A DNA stretch of 15,948 nt from JAUWTJ01 sp965603015 (GTDB taxonomy: Bacteria; Pseudomonadota; Alphaproteobacteria; M2410). How positions within the stretch are numbered: the first letter of the stretch is position 1; each line of letters begins with the position of its first letter. Under the pieces are notes generated by a model that searched no databases, had not been told where the DNA came from, and worked only from the letters and a program-made list of their open reading frames with translations. Made by a program: the position numbers and the translations under genes. Shown piece after piece: positions 7,330-13,507 of the stretch. The stretch is taken from contig CBFDBJ010000079.1 of the NCBI GenBank assembly GCA_965603015.1, positions 1 through 15,948 on the forward strand, read 5' to 3'.

Positions 7330-7581
7330 TCAAGATGTTGCTCGAATCAATCTCTTCATGGCTACAGCTTTTCCTGAACCGGTCTTGAAATAGGTTTCCA
7401 GTTCTCGCGCATGGTTCTCGGATGTGACGGCGATGAAACTCATGAGTTCGGCTGGCAGGAATGCCTTTGTCGACTTGACCCGTGCGGCGTTGTGCTCCTT
7501 TAGCCGTCTGTCGACATCATTTGTCGAGCCGACATAGATGTGGCCATTGGAGAGCTTCAGGAAGTAGACGAACCAGTTCAT
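7330..7581 (-). CDS. Small GIY-YIG family nuclease
   Basis: 83 residues forming a stand-alone GIY-YIG domain. The N-terminus 'WFVYFLKLSNGHIYVGST' (3-20) holds the variant motif pair FVY...YVG, followed by 'DRRLKEHN' with the conserved Arg on the first helix, and 'ELETYFKTGSGKA' with the Glu expected to bind metal. The KTGSGKA ending is typical of short stand-alone members that resemble the UvrC N-terminal domain. Such proteins are predicted DNA endonucleases, with mostly unknown targets. An in-frame stop lies just upstream, so ATG 7581 is the only sensible start, yet there is no Shine-Dalgarno sequence on this strand (CCTCCT instead). It lies about 200 bp downstream of the tRNA-Thr 3' end. 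Role here is unknown; mobile-element remnant or repair-type nuclease are both possible. Confidence 0.82.
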   Translation of the reverse strand: MNWFVYFLKLSNGHIYVGSTNDVDRRLKEHNAARVKSTKAFLPAELMSFIAVTSENHARELETYFKTGSGKAVAMKRLIRATS

Positions 7582-7633
7582 GAGGAGGTTGTATCATGAG
7601 TGATCGTGCGAGCAAAGCCATCTTGGACACAGC

Positions 7634-7660
7634 CTCCCTGCGCTCTACGAGCTTCGGGAG
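7634..7660. repeat. Compound hairpin A
   Basis: Stem CTCCC (7634-7638), internal loop, stem GCTC (7642-7645), three-base loop, GAGC (7649-7652), internal loop, GGGAG (7656-7660). Read on the minus strand the internal loops are gaa and gca. Same design as the hairpin at 7760-7787, but in the opposite orientation. Role unknown. Confidence 0.5.
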
Positions 7661-7748
7661 ACACTCCTTCGCTCTAACGGTTTCGGGTGGAAATGTTTGG
7701 AACAGCCGAGCAAATTGTCGGTTTTGGGTATCCTTGAGAGCTCCAGCA

Positions 7749-7787
7749 GGGTGGCCTGCCACCCGAAGCCCGTAAGGGCGAAGGGTG
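7749..7787. repeat. Two overlapping hairpins at the tRNA-Thr 3' trailer (hairpin B)
   Basis: CACCC (7760-7764)-gaa-GCCC-gtaa-GGGC-gaa-GGGTG (7783-7787) is a 9-bp compound hairpin with symmetric 3x3 internal loops and a GTAA (GNRA-type) loop on the plus strand. The segment GCCACCC (7758-7764) can instead pair with GGGTGGC (7749-7755). The two folds exclude each other. The right arm overlaps the tRNA-Thr CCA end (7786-7788). Confidence 0.55.
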
Positions 7788-7860
7788 GTGCCGCCGGGTA
7801 GAATCGAACTACCGGCCTCGTCATTACCAATGACGCGCTCTACCCCTGAGCTACGGCGGC
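7786..7860 (-). tRNA. tRNA-Thr (anticodon GGT)
   Basis: The minus strand reads a complete cloverleaf of 75 nt including an encoded CCA. The acceptor arm GCCGCCG pairs with CGGCGGC, discriminator A. The D-arm contains GTAGCTCAGGGGTAGAGC. The anticodon stem CGTCA/TGACG encloses loop TTGGTAA, giving anticodon GGT, which reads ACC/ACT threonine codons. The T-arm contains GTTCGATTC. Nothing is missing or mismatched in the acceptor stem. Its 3' end faces the GIY-YIG/membrane-protein cluster, the usual side for island integration. Confidence 0.97.
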
Positions 7861-7908
7861 GAAGGCGTCCGGCCTGAGGAAGTCGTGCGTGGCGGACGCG
7901 AGGCGGTT

Positions 7909-7937
7909 TCCATAGCGCATGGCGGGGCGTATGGGAA
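7909..7937 (-). promoter_or_regulatory. Candidate tRNA-Thr promoter
   Basis: The minus strand has TTCCCA (7932-7937), 17 nt, TATGGA (7909-7914), ending 48 nt before the mature tRNA 5' end. Each hexamer matches the consensus only partly. It is the best candidate seen upstream of the tRNA. Confidence 0.3.
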
Positions 7938-8003
7938 GGGGAGAATTGGGGGGGATTTTGTCTTTTCGCCTGCACCTCATCTGTTTCGGGTACCACGCGC
8001 GGC

Positions 8004-8032
8004 TTGCCATCAAGGGGGGCGGGCCGCTAAAA
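8004..8032 (+). promoter_or_regulatory. Candidate promoter for the small gene at 8062
   Basis: TTGCCA (8004-8009), 17-nt spacer, CTAAAA (8027-8032). The expected start of transcription is about 20 nt before the ATG. The -35 is the same TTGCCA seen before tRNA-Phe. It may also drive murA if transcription passes the repeat at 8289-8392. Confidence 0.4.
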
Positions 8033-8061
8033 CCGGAGCCAGATTAACTTCGGAGCCCGGG

Positions 8062-8250
8062 ATGAGCCAGGAAATACAGGACAGACGGCAGAAAGCGGCC
8101 AAAGCCGAGGTGCGCGCGGCACGACTCGCCGAGGAGATGAAAGCCAATATGCGCAAACGCAAGGGCCAGAAGAAGGCGCGTGTCGAGAGTGCGGCGGATG
8201 AAGACGCATCAGGCGGCGTTCATGAAGATGGCGGGAATGAGCGCGAGTGA
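8062..8250 (+). CDS. Small charged hypothetical protein
   Basis: 62 residues from the ATG at 8062, with GGAG 6 nt upstream; the frame extends further 5' but that part is Gly/Arg-rich with no start signal. The N-terminal 45 residues are alternating charged and alanine residues (QDRRQKAAKAEVRAARLAEE, then MRKRKGQKKAR) and should form a single basic helix; the last 17 residues are acidic and glycine-rich. Similar short Ala/Arg/Lys-rich proteins occur next to murA in other alphaproteobacteria (from memory). A nucleic-acid or ribosome-binding role would fit the charge but is only a guess. No Cys, no membrane segment. murA lies 163 nt downstream, with a palindromic repeat between. Confidence 0.6.
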   Translation: MSQEIQDRRQKAAKAEVRAARLAEEMKANMRKRKGQKKARVESAADEDASGGVHEDGGNERE

Positions 8251-8288
8251 CCTTTTTGGTGCCGTATTGGGCGATTACCAAAACTGGT

Positions 8289-8392
8289 GTCATCCTCGGG
8301 CGACCAAAGGTCGAGCCGGGGATCTTGTAAAAGGGCGTGCAGGATTAGAGAGAAGGTCCCTGGCTCCGGTCTGCGACCGGCCCGAGGACGAC
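8289..8392. repeat. Dispersed palindromic repeat, copy 2 (upstream of murA)
   Basis: The 104-nt partner of 402-505. Outer ends gtcatcctcggg and cccgaggacgac pair with one mismatch. The inner arm GAGCCGGGGATCTT / AAGGTCCCTGGCTC forms 14 bp with two G-T wobbles, so it is more diverged than copy 1 but keeps the fold. It ends 21 nt before the murA ATG, so it would form part of the murA leader if transcribed. Confidence 0.7.
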
Positions 8393-8413
8393 AGGGAACT
8401 AGAGTGAGACCTT

Positions 8414-9700
8414 ATGGACAGAATTGAAATTGATGGCGGCACACGGCTTTCCGGGGAGCTGAAAATCTCCGGGGCGAAGAATGCGGCGCTGCCTCTGATG
8501 GTGGCGACTCTCTTGTCCGACAAGCCGCTCAAGCTGTCCCATGTGCCGCATCTGGCTGACATCGCGACTCTTGGCGAGATCCTGGCGCAACACGGCGTCG
8601 AGGTTGAACGCTCTGAGAACGGAGACGGCGATGTGGTTTCGTTGTCGGCGGCGCGGATCACCTCGACGCTGGCGCCCTATGATCTGGTGCGCAAGATGCG
8701 CGCGAGCTTTCTTGTCTCCGGGCCGCTGCTGGCGCGTGAAGGCCAGTGCACGGTATCGCTGCCGGGTGGCTGCGCTATCGGGGCGCGGGCGGTTGATTTT
8801 CATCTCAAGGGATTTGAGCGGCTGGGGGCAGAGATCGATCTGGCCGACGGTTATGTGACGGCGAAGGCGCCGAACGGGCTGCAGGGCGCGGAATATGAAA
8901 TGCCGTTTGCCTCGGTCGGCGCGACGCAGAACCTGATGATGGCGGCGAGCCTTGCCAAAGGCGAGACGGTGCTCAGGAATGTGGCGCGCGAGCCGGAGAT
9001 CGTTGATCTTGAAAAATGTCTCGTCGCGATGGGCGCGACAATTGAAGGCGCGGGCACCTCGGTCATTCGTATTCAGGGCAAGTCTGCCCTCGGAGGCGCG
9101 TCACACAGGGTCCTGCCGGATCGGATTGAGACTGGCACCTATGCCATGGCGGTCGGTGCGGCAGGCGGCGAGGTGACGCTCACAGGGACCGATGCCTCAA
9201 CCCTGGAGATGGTTATACCGCTGCTGCAGCGCGCCGGTATACAGCTGGACGTGATCCCGGGTGCGGACGGGAGTGAAAGTATCAAGGTCTCGCGCAACGG
9301 CGCGCGGCATATGGGCGTCGATGTTGTGACCGAGCCCTATCCCGGGTTTCCGACGGACCTTCAGGCCCAGTTCATGGCGCTGATGGCGACCTGTGAGGGG
9401 ACCAGTCACATTACCGAAAAGATATTCGAGAACCGTTTCATGCATGTGCCGGAGCTTGGCCGCCTCGGTGCCGACATCAAGGTTGACGGGCAGACGGCAC
9501 GGGTGCAGGGCGTGGACCGGCTCAAGGGCGCGCCGGTGATGGCGACCGACCTGCGCGCCTCCTCAAGCCTTATCGTGGCGGCGCTGGGGGCGGAAGGTAT
9601 GACCGAGGTCAACCGGGTCTACCATCTGGATCGGGGCTTTGAGCACATTGTCGCCAAGCTGCAAGGGGTTGGCGCAAACGTGCGGCGGGTCAAGGTTTAA
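8414..9700 (+). CDS. murA: UDP-N-acetylglucosamine 1-carboxyvinyltransferase
   Basis: 428 residues, the normal MurA length. It transfers enolpyruvate from phosphoenolpyruvate to UDP-GlcNAc, the first committed step of peptidoglycan synthesis, in the cytoplasm. Visible landmarks are 'SGAKNAALPLM' (19-29) with Lys22, 'RKMRAS' with Arg95-type substrate contact (93-98), the catalytic-loop Cys120 in 'LPGGCAIGAR' (the cysteine that fosfomycin alkylates), 'DLRAS' (379-383) and 'HLDRGFEHI' near the end. Because Cys120 is present rather than Asp, the enzyme should be fosfomycin-sensitive (inference). The ribosome site is weak (GAGTGAG). It heads the conserved murA-DUF2948-hisD order. Confidence 0.97.
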   Translation: MDRIEIDGGTRLSGELKISGAKNAALPLMVATLLSDKPLKLSHVPHLADIATLGEILAQHGVEVERSENGDGDVVSLSAARITSTLAPYDLVRKMRASFLVSGPLLAREGQCTVSLPGGCAIGARAVDFHLKGFERLGAEIDLADGYVTAKAPNGLQGAEYEMPFASVGATQNLMMAASLAKGETVLRNVAREPEIVDLEKCLVAMGATIEGAGTSVIRIQGKSALGGASHRVLPDRIETGTYAMAVGAAGGEVTLTGTDASTLEMVIPLLQRAGIQLDVIPGADGSESIKVSRNGARHMGVDVVTEPYPGFPTDLQAQFMALMATCEGTSHITEKIFENRFMHVPELGRLGADIKVDGQTARVQGVDRLKGAPVMATDLRASSSLIVAALGAEGMTEVNRVYHLDRGFEHIVAKLQGVGANVRRVKV

Positions 9701-9719
9701 CCTCGATCCCGCCCTCTGC

Positions 9720-9748
9720 TTGACCTTCAACTCACCTGCGGCCATAAA
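9720..9748 (+). promoter_or_regulatory. Candidate promoter of the DUF2948-hisD operon
   Basis: TTGACC (9720-9725), 17 nt, CATAAA (9743-9748), in the 83-nt gap between murA and the DUF2948 gene. Five of six -35 bases match the consensus. Transcription would start about 28 nt before the ATG. Confidence 0.5.
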
Positions 9749-9783
9749 GCTCTCAGACCAGCGCAAACCGGGAGCGGCCCATA

Positions 9784-10248
9784 ATGACCAAAGTCAGACT
9801 TCAGGCACAGGATGCCTCAGACCTTGAGGTCATGGCGGCGCATCTTCAGGATGCGATCCTGCGGGTCGGTGATTTTGCCTGGCTGCCGAAGACCCGGCGT
9901 TTTGCCGGATTGGGGACGCGGTTTTGCTGGGAAGCGGTGGATGTCGCAAAAGGCACGCCGAAAAAAGGCAAGAGTTTTTACCGCACGCTCACGGGCTTTC
10001 ATTTTGACCATGTTCTGAGTGTTCGTGCGCGTGGGTTCAATCAAAGTGACGCCGAGGCCTTTCTCGTCGTGCTCGAACTTGGCTTTGAGCCAGGCGAGGA
10101 TGAAGCTGGCACGGTTCGGCTGGCCTTTGCCGGCGGGGCAGAACTTGCCCTCGAGGTTGAATGTCTTGAAGCGGCCATGAGCGACACCGCCGCGCCGTGG
10201 CCGACTGATCAGTTGCCCAAACACCCAGACGAGCATGGGGAGAGCTAG
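9784..10248 (+). CDS. DUF2948 family protein
   Basis: 154 residues starting 'MTKVRLQAQDASDLEVMAAH'. The N-terminal 'LEVMAAHLQDAILRVGDFAWLPKTRRFAG' pattern and the position between murA and hisD identify the DUF2948 family of alphaproteobacteria (recalled, not searched). The fold seems to be mixed alpha/beta with an acidic C-terminal half; no catalytic motif, signal peptide or membrane segment is visible. Biochemical function is unknown. The stop is followed after 6 nt by the hisD start, so it shares its mRNA and probably the promoter at 9720. Confidence 0.85.
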   Translation: MTKVRLQAQDASDLEVMAAHLQDAILRVGDFAWLPKTRRFAGLGTRFCWEAVDVAKGTPKKGKSFYRTLTGFHFDHVLSVRARGFNQSDAEAFLVVLELGFEPGEDEAGTVRLAFAGGAELALEVECLEAAMSDTAAPWPTDQLPKHPDEHGES

Positions 10249-10254
10249 AGACCC

Positions 10255-11574
10255 ATGGTGCGCCACCTTGATGCTCGCAGTCCCGAATTTACACAAGCGT
10301 TTGATGCACTGCTTAAGCTTGAGCGCGGTATGTCGGACGATGTCTCGGGTACTGTGCGCGCGATCATTACCGATGTGCGCCAAAGGGGCGACGCCGCGCT
10401 GCATGATCTCAATGTAAAATTTGACCGGGTGGATACGCGGGCCACGGGTCTAGTTGTCTCGAAAGAGGAAATCGCCGAGGCCGTTGCTGCCTGTTCGGCG
10501 CGCGAGCTTGATGCCATTGGCTTTGCGGCGGCGCGGATTCACGCCTATCATGTGAAGCAGGTTCCGCAAGATGAGATCTATACAGATGACAAGGGCGTAA
10601 CACTGGGCAGTCAATGGCGCGCTGTTCAGTCCGCCGGGCTCTATGTGCCAGGCGGAACGGCGAGTTATCCCAGTTCCGTCTTGATGAATGCCGTGGCGGC
10701 AAAGGCCGCCGGGGTCGAGCGGTTGGTGATGGTGGTGCCGACGCCGGATGGCAAGATCGCGCCGCTGGTTCTGGCCGCCGCAGACCTTGCCGGGGTTGAT
10801 GAGGTCTACCGTGTCGGCGGGGCGCAGGCAGTCGCGGCTCTTGCCTACGGGACGCAGACGATCCGTCCGGTCGATATTATTGTCGGGCCAGGCAATGCTT
10901 ATGTCGCCGCTGCCAAGCGCGAGGTTTTCGGTCAGGTTGGCATCGACATGATCGCCGGGCCGTCGGAAATTCTTGTAGTCGCGGATGGTGCCAATGATCC
11001 GGAGTGGATCGCGGCTGATTTGCTGGCGCAATCTGAACATGACGGGCTGGCGCAATCGATCCTGATTACCAGCGATCAGGCTTTTGGGGCTGCCGTCGAA
11101 GAGGCGGTGGAGCGCCAGCTTGCCACATTGCCGCGCGAGGCGATTGCCCGGGCGGCGTGGCAGGCTTTCGGGGCGATTATTTTGGTTTCTGATCTTGAGA
11201 GTGCGATTCCACTCATCGACCGGATTGCGCCGGAACATCTGGAACTTTGCTTCGATGCGCCTGAGGCGTTCGCCGCAAAAGTGCGGAATGCCGGGGCGAT
11301 TTTCCTCGGGCGTCACACCCCCGAAGCCGTTGGCGATTATGTCGCCGGGACCAATCATGTGTTGCCAACCGAAGGCAGTGCGCGGTTTTCATCGGGGCTT
11401 TCAACGCTGACGTTTATGAAGCGGACCTCGCTGCTGGGCTGTGATCCGGCGGCGCTGGCGGCATTGTCGGGCGCCGCGCTCACGCTTGCCGAGGTCGAGG
11501 GGCTTGATGCGCACGCGCGGTCCATATCGATACGGACAAACCGTGGGCCAATCGGGGAGGAGGGCGAGCTGTGA
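10255..11574 (+). CDS. hisD: Histidinol dehydrogenase
   Basis: 439 residues. It oxidises L-histidinol to L-histidine in two NAD-dependent steps, the end of histidine synthesis; cytoplasmic zinc homodimer. The zinc and catalytic residues are all present: Gln259 and His262 in 'LLAQSEHDG', Asp361 in 'GDYVAGTNHVLPT', His420 in 'GLDAHARSI', and the catalytic pair Glu327-His328 in 'APEHLEL'. The family signature around 'GLYVPGGTASYPSSVLMN' (128-145) is intact. No other his gene lies in the window, so the pathway is dispersed. The stop overlaps the next start as GTGA (11571-11574). Confidence 0.98.
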   Translation: MVRHLDARSPEFTQAFDALLKLERGMSDDVSGTVRAIITDVRQRGDAALHDLNVKFDRVDTRATGLVVSKEEIAEAVAACSARELDAIGFAAARIHAYHVKQVPQDEIYTDDKGVTLGSQWRAVQSAGLYVPGGTASYPSSVLMNAVAAKAAGVERLVMVVPTPDGKIAPLVLAAADLAGVDEVYRVGGAQAVAALAYGTQTIRPVDIIVGPGNAYVAAAKREVFGQVGIDMIAGPSEILVVADGANDPEWIAADLLAQSEHDGLAQSILITSDQAFGAAVEEAVERQLATLPREAIARAAWQAFGAIILVSDLESAIPLIDRIAPEHLELCFDAPEAFAAKVRNAGAIFLGRHTPEAVGDYVAGTNHVLPTEGSARFSSGLSTLTFMKRTSLLGCDPAALAALSGAALTLAEVEGLDAHARSISIRTNRGPIGEEGEL

Positions 11575-12059
11575 GCGAGGCCCGATCACCATCACCGTTT
11601 CGCATCGAGAGCGTTCATCTTGATGAAGAGACCATGGTGCGCCGTTCGCCGGATATCGAGCACGAGCGCAACGTGGCTATCTTTGATCTGATCGAGGAAA
11701 ATCACTTTCATCCCGAAGGCTCTGAAGGCGGTCCCTATAGCCTTCATCTTTCCATTCGCGACAACCGACTTGTCTTTGACATAAGACTGGCGGACGAGGA
11801 GCCACATGGTGCGATCATGTTGTCGTTGACACCGTTTCGCCGGATCGTGAAGGATTATTTTCTTATTTGCGAAAGTTATTTCAGTGCGATCAAGACTTCT
11901 GCCCCGTCGCAGATCGAGGCAATCGACATGGGACGGCGCGGCCTGCACAACGAAGGATCGGAAATCCTCAAGGCGCGCCTCGAAGGCAAGATTGATGTTG
12001 ACTTTGACACGGCGCGGCGGCTTTTCACGCTGATCTGTGTCCTTCATATCAAGGGTTGA
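11571..12059 (+). CDS. UPF0262 family protein
   Basis: 162 residues with a GTG start at 11571 that overlaps the hisD stop by 4 nt, a translational-coupling arrangement. The conserved UPF0262 features are 'FDLIEENHF', 'LHLSIRDNRLVFDI', 'LSLTPFRRIVKDYFLICESY' and the C-terminal 'GRRGLHNEGSEIL...VDFDTARRLFTLI' (recognised from memory). Soluble, mostly helical in its second half, no catalytic motif. Function is unknown in the family. The constant link to hisD and the phosphatase suggests co-expression, though not necessarily a role in histidine synthesis. Confidence 0.9.
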   Translation: MSEARSPSPFRIESVHLDEETMVRRSPDIEHERNVAIFDLIEENHFHPEGSEGGPYSLHLSIRDNRLVFDIRLADEEPHGAIMLSLTPFRRIVKDYFLICESYFSAIKTSAPSQIEAIDMGRRGLHNEGSEILKARLEGKIDVDFDTARRLFTLICVLHIKG

Positions 12060-12063
12060 GATT

Positions 12064-12522
12064 TTGCACGGGCCAAATGGAGAGGATCTTCCCGGTGCCA
12101 TCCTGTTCGCCTGCAATCTCAATGCGGTGCGCTCACCCATGGCGGCGGCGCTGATGCGCCATCTTTATGGCCGTTGGGTGTTTGTTGAATCGATCGGCGT
12201 GCGCCAGGGCGAGCTTGATCCCTTTGCTGTCGCGGTGATGGACGAGATCGGGATTGATATTTCAGAGCATAGCCCGCGGCCGTTTGAAGAACTGATGGAC
12301 ACCAGCTTTGACATCATTGTGACACTGACGCCCCAGGCACACCACAAGGCGCTTGATATGACGCGCTCCTTTGCTGTTGATGTGGAGCATTGGCCGACCT
12401 TCGATCCGACGGCGACATCGGGCAGCCGGGAGCAAATTATGGACGCCTATCGCCAGGTGCGCGACGACCTGGAGCGCCAGATCAAGCAGCGGTTTGTCGC
12501 ACGGACGGCGCCAAATGCCTGA
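12064..12522 (+). CDS. Low-molecular-weight phosphotyrosine phosphatase-type protein
   Basis: 152 residues if started at TTG 12064, which has AAGGG 8 nt upstream; a GTG at 12037, overlapping UPF0262 by 23 nt, is the alternative but lacks a ribosome site. The P-loop C-X5-R-S is at 17-24 (CNLNAVRS), after a beta strand 'GAILFA', and the general-acid Asp is probably 114 in 'WPTFDP'. This fold covers low-molecular-weight tyrosine phosphatases and thioredoxin- or glutaredoxin-linked arsenate reductases. The extra cysteines typical of arsenate reductases are absent, so a phosphatase is more likely. No arsenic genes are nearby. Substrate is unknown. Confidence 0.85.
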   Translation: MHGPNGEDLPGAILFACNLNAVRSPMAAALMRHLYGRWVFVESIGVRQGELDPFAVAVMDEIGIDISEHSPRPFEELMDTSFDIIVTLTPQAHHKALDMTRSFAVDVEHWPTFDPTATSGSREQIMDAYRQVRDDLERQIKQRFVARTAPNA

Positions 12523-12658
12523 ATTTGCCGGAATTTGACCCTTGCGGGGCCGAAAACCTGCACTTTTTCAATATGAACACTTGATTTTCGGAGGCGAGAA
12601 AAGCATTCTCCCGCCAAATCAAACAGGCAAGTCAAAATGGCGGCCTCAAAGGATACTA

Positions 12659-12877
12659 ATGGCCAAGGAAGAACTACTTGAATTTCCCGGGATTGTCGTT
12701 GAGCTTCTGCCCAACGCCACGTTCCGTGTGAAGCTCGAAAACGAACACGAGATTATCGCTCACACCGCAGGCAAGATGCGCAAGAACCGGATCAGGGTTC
12801 TGGCTGGCGACAATGTGCTTGTTGAAATGACCCCCTATGATTTGACCAAGGGTCGAATTACCTACCGCTTCAAATAG
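12659..12877 (+). CDS. infA: Translation initiation factor IF-1
   Basis: 72 residues, exactly the usual IF-1 length, one OB-fold (S1-like) domain. 'MAKEELLEFPGIVVELLPNATFRVKLENEH' and 'HTAGKMRKNRIRVLAGDNVLVEMTPYDLTKGRITYRFK' (given as fragments) match IF-1 almost throughout; MRKNRIR (about 39-45) contacts 16S rRNA in the A site. It blocks the A site and helps IF-2 and IF-3 in initiation. The ribosome site is AAAGGAT, 4 nt before the ATG. A weak hairpin (12593-12615) lies in the 136-nt leader; I found no convincing promoter there. Confidence 0.97.
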   Translation: MAKEELLEFPGIVVELLPNATFRVKLENEHEIIAHTAGKMRKNRIRVLAGDNVLVEMTPYDLTKGRITYRFK

Positions 12878-12889
12878 GCGCGGGGCCCA

Positions 12890-13507
12890 ATGGCGGCGAC
12901 CTCTTCCTCATCCTTAAAACTCATACTGGCCAGCGCCTCGCCGCGCCGGAAAGATCTGCTTGCGCAAATCGGCGTGATACCGGACCTGGTGTCGTCGGTT
13001 GAGTTCGACGAAAGTGTGTTGCCGGATGAACCCCCGCGCGAGGCGGTGGCGCGTCTGGCGCGCGGCAAGGCCGAGGCGGCGAAAACCTTGCGCCGCTCCG
13101 ATGATGATCTGATTTTGACCGCCGACACGATTGTTGCGTGCGGGCGGCGGATCCTTGGTAAGCCCACGGACGAAAAAGAGGCGCGGCGTATGTTGCAGCT
13201 CCTGTCCGGGCGCCGGCATCAGGTCTTGAGTGCGATCTGTCTGGTCGGGCCGGGCGACACGATCACCAGCCGCACCGTCGTGACCCGTGTTTCTTTTAAA
13301 CGTCTGAGCGCCGAAGAGCTTGATGCCTATCTGGCCTCAGGGGAATGGGACGGCAAGGCGGGCGCCTATGCCATTCAGGGGCGCGCCGGTGTCTTCGTCC
13401 GATCACTTGACGGCAGCTATTCCAATGTTGTTGGCCTGCCGCTGCATGAGACCGCCAACCTCCTCGGCGGCGCGGGGTTTGCCCTGCTTGAAGGGTGGAA
13501 GCGGTGA
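12890..13507 (+). CDS. maf: Maf family nucleoside triphosphate pyrophosphatase (dTTP/UTP type)
   Basis: 205 residues. Maf/HAM1-fold enzymes hydrolyse non-standard or excess NTPs to NMP and pyrophosphate. Visible motifs are 'LASASPRRKDLL' (13-24, phosphate binding), 'VEFDES' (37-42), 'TADTIV' (77-82) with the metal-binding Asp79, 'GKPTDEKEA' (90-98) and 'GKAGAYAIQGRAGVFV' followed by 'GSYSNVVGLPL'. The AYAIQG and GSYSNVVGLPL signatures place it with the dTTP/UTP subgroup (YhdE-like) rather than the m7GTP group (YceF-like). It begins 12 nt after infA. The stop overlaps the RNase start as GTGA, so both are probably translated from one mRNA. Confidence 0.95.
   Translation: MAATSSSSLKLILASASPRRKDLLAQIGVIPDLVSSVEFDESVLPDEPPREAVARLARGKAEAAKTLRRSDDDLILTADTIVACGRRILGKPTDEKEARRMLQLLSGRRHQVLSAICLVGPGDTITSRTVVTRVSFKRLSAEELDAYLASGEWDGKAGAYAIQGRAGVFVRSLDGSYSNVVGLPLHETANLLGGAGFALLEGWKR

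Noticed and set aside
6015..7860. Complete integrative island with attachment sites at tRNA-Thr
   Set aside because: I looked for a second copy of the tRNA 3' end near the far side of the cluster and for an integrase, and found neither in this window.
7517..7996. Minus-strand frame spanning tRNA-Thr and the GIY-YIG start
   Set aside because: It runs through the tRNA and uses the wrong frame of the nuclease gene.
12064..12522. Arsenate reductase (arsC)
   Set aside because: Only the P-loop cysteine is in place; the extra redox cysteines of thioredoxin-linked arsenate reductases are absent and no arsenic genes are nearby.
12593..12615. Terminator before infA
   Set aside because: The stem has a two-base bulge and no T-run; it is too weak to call.
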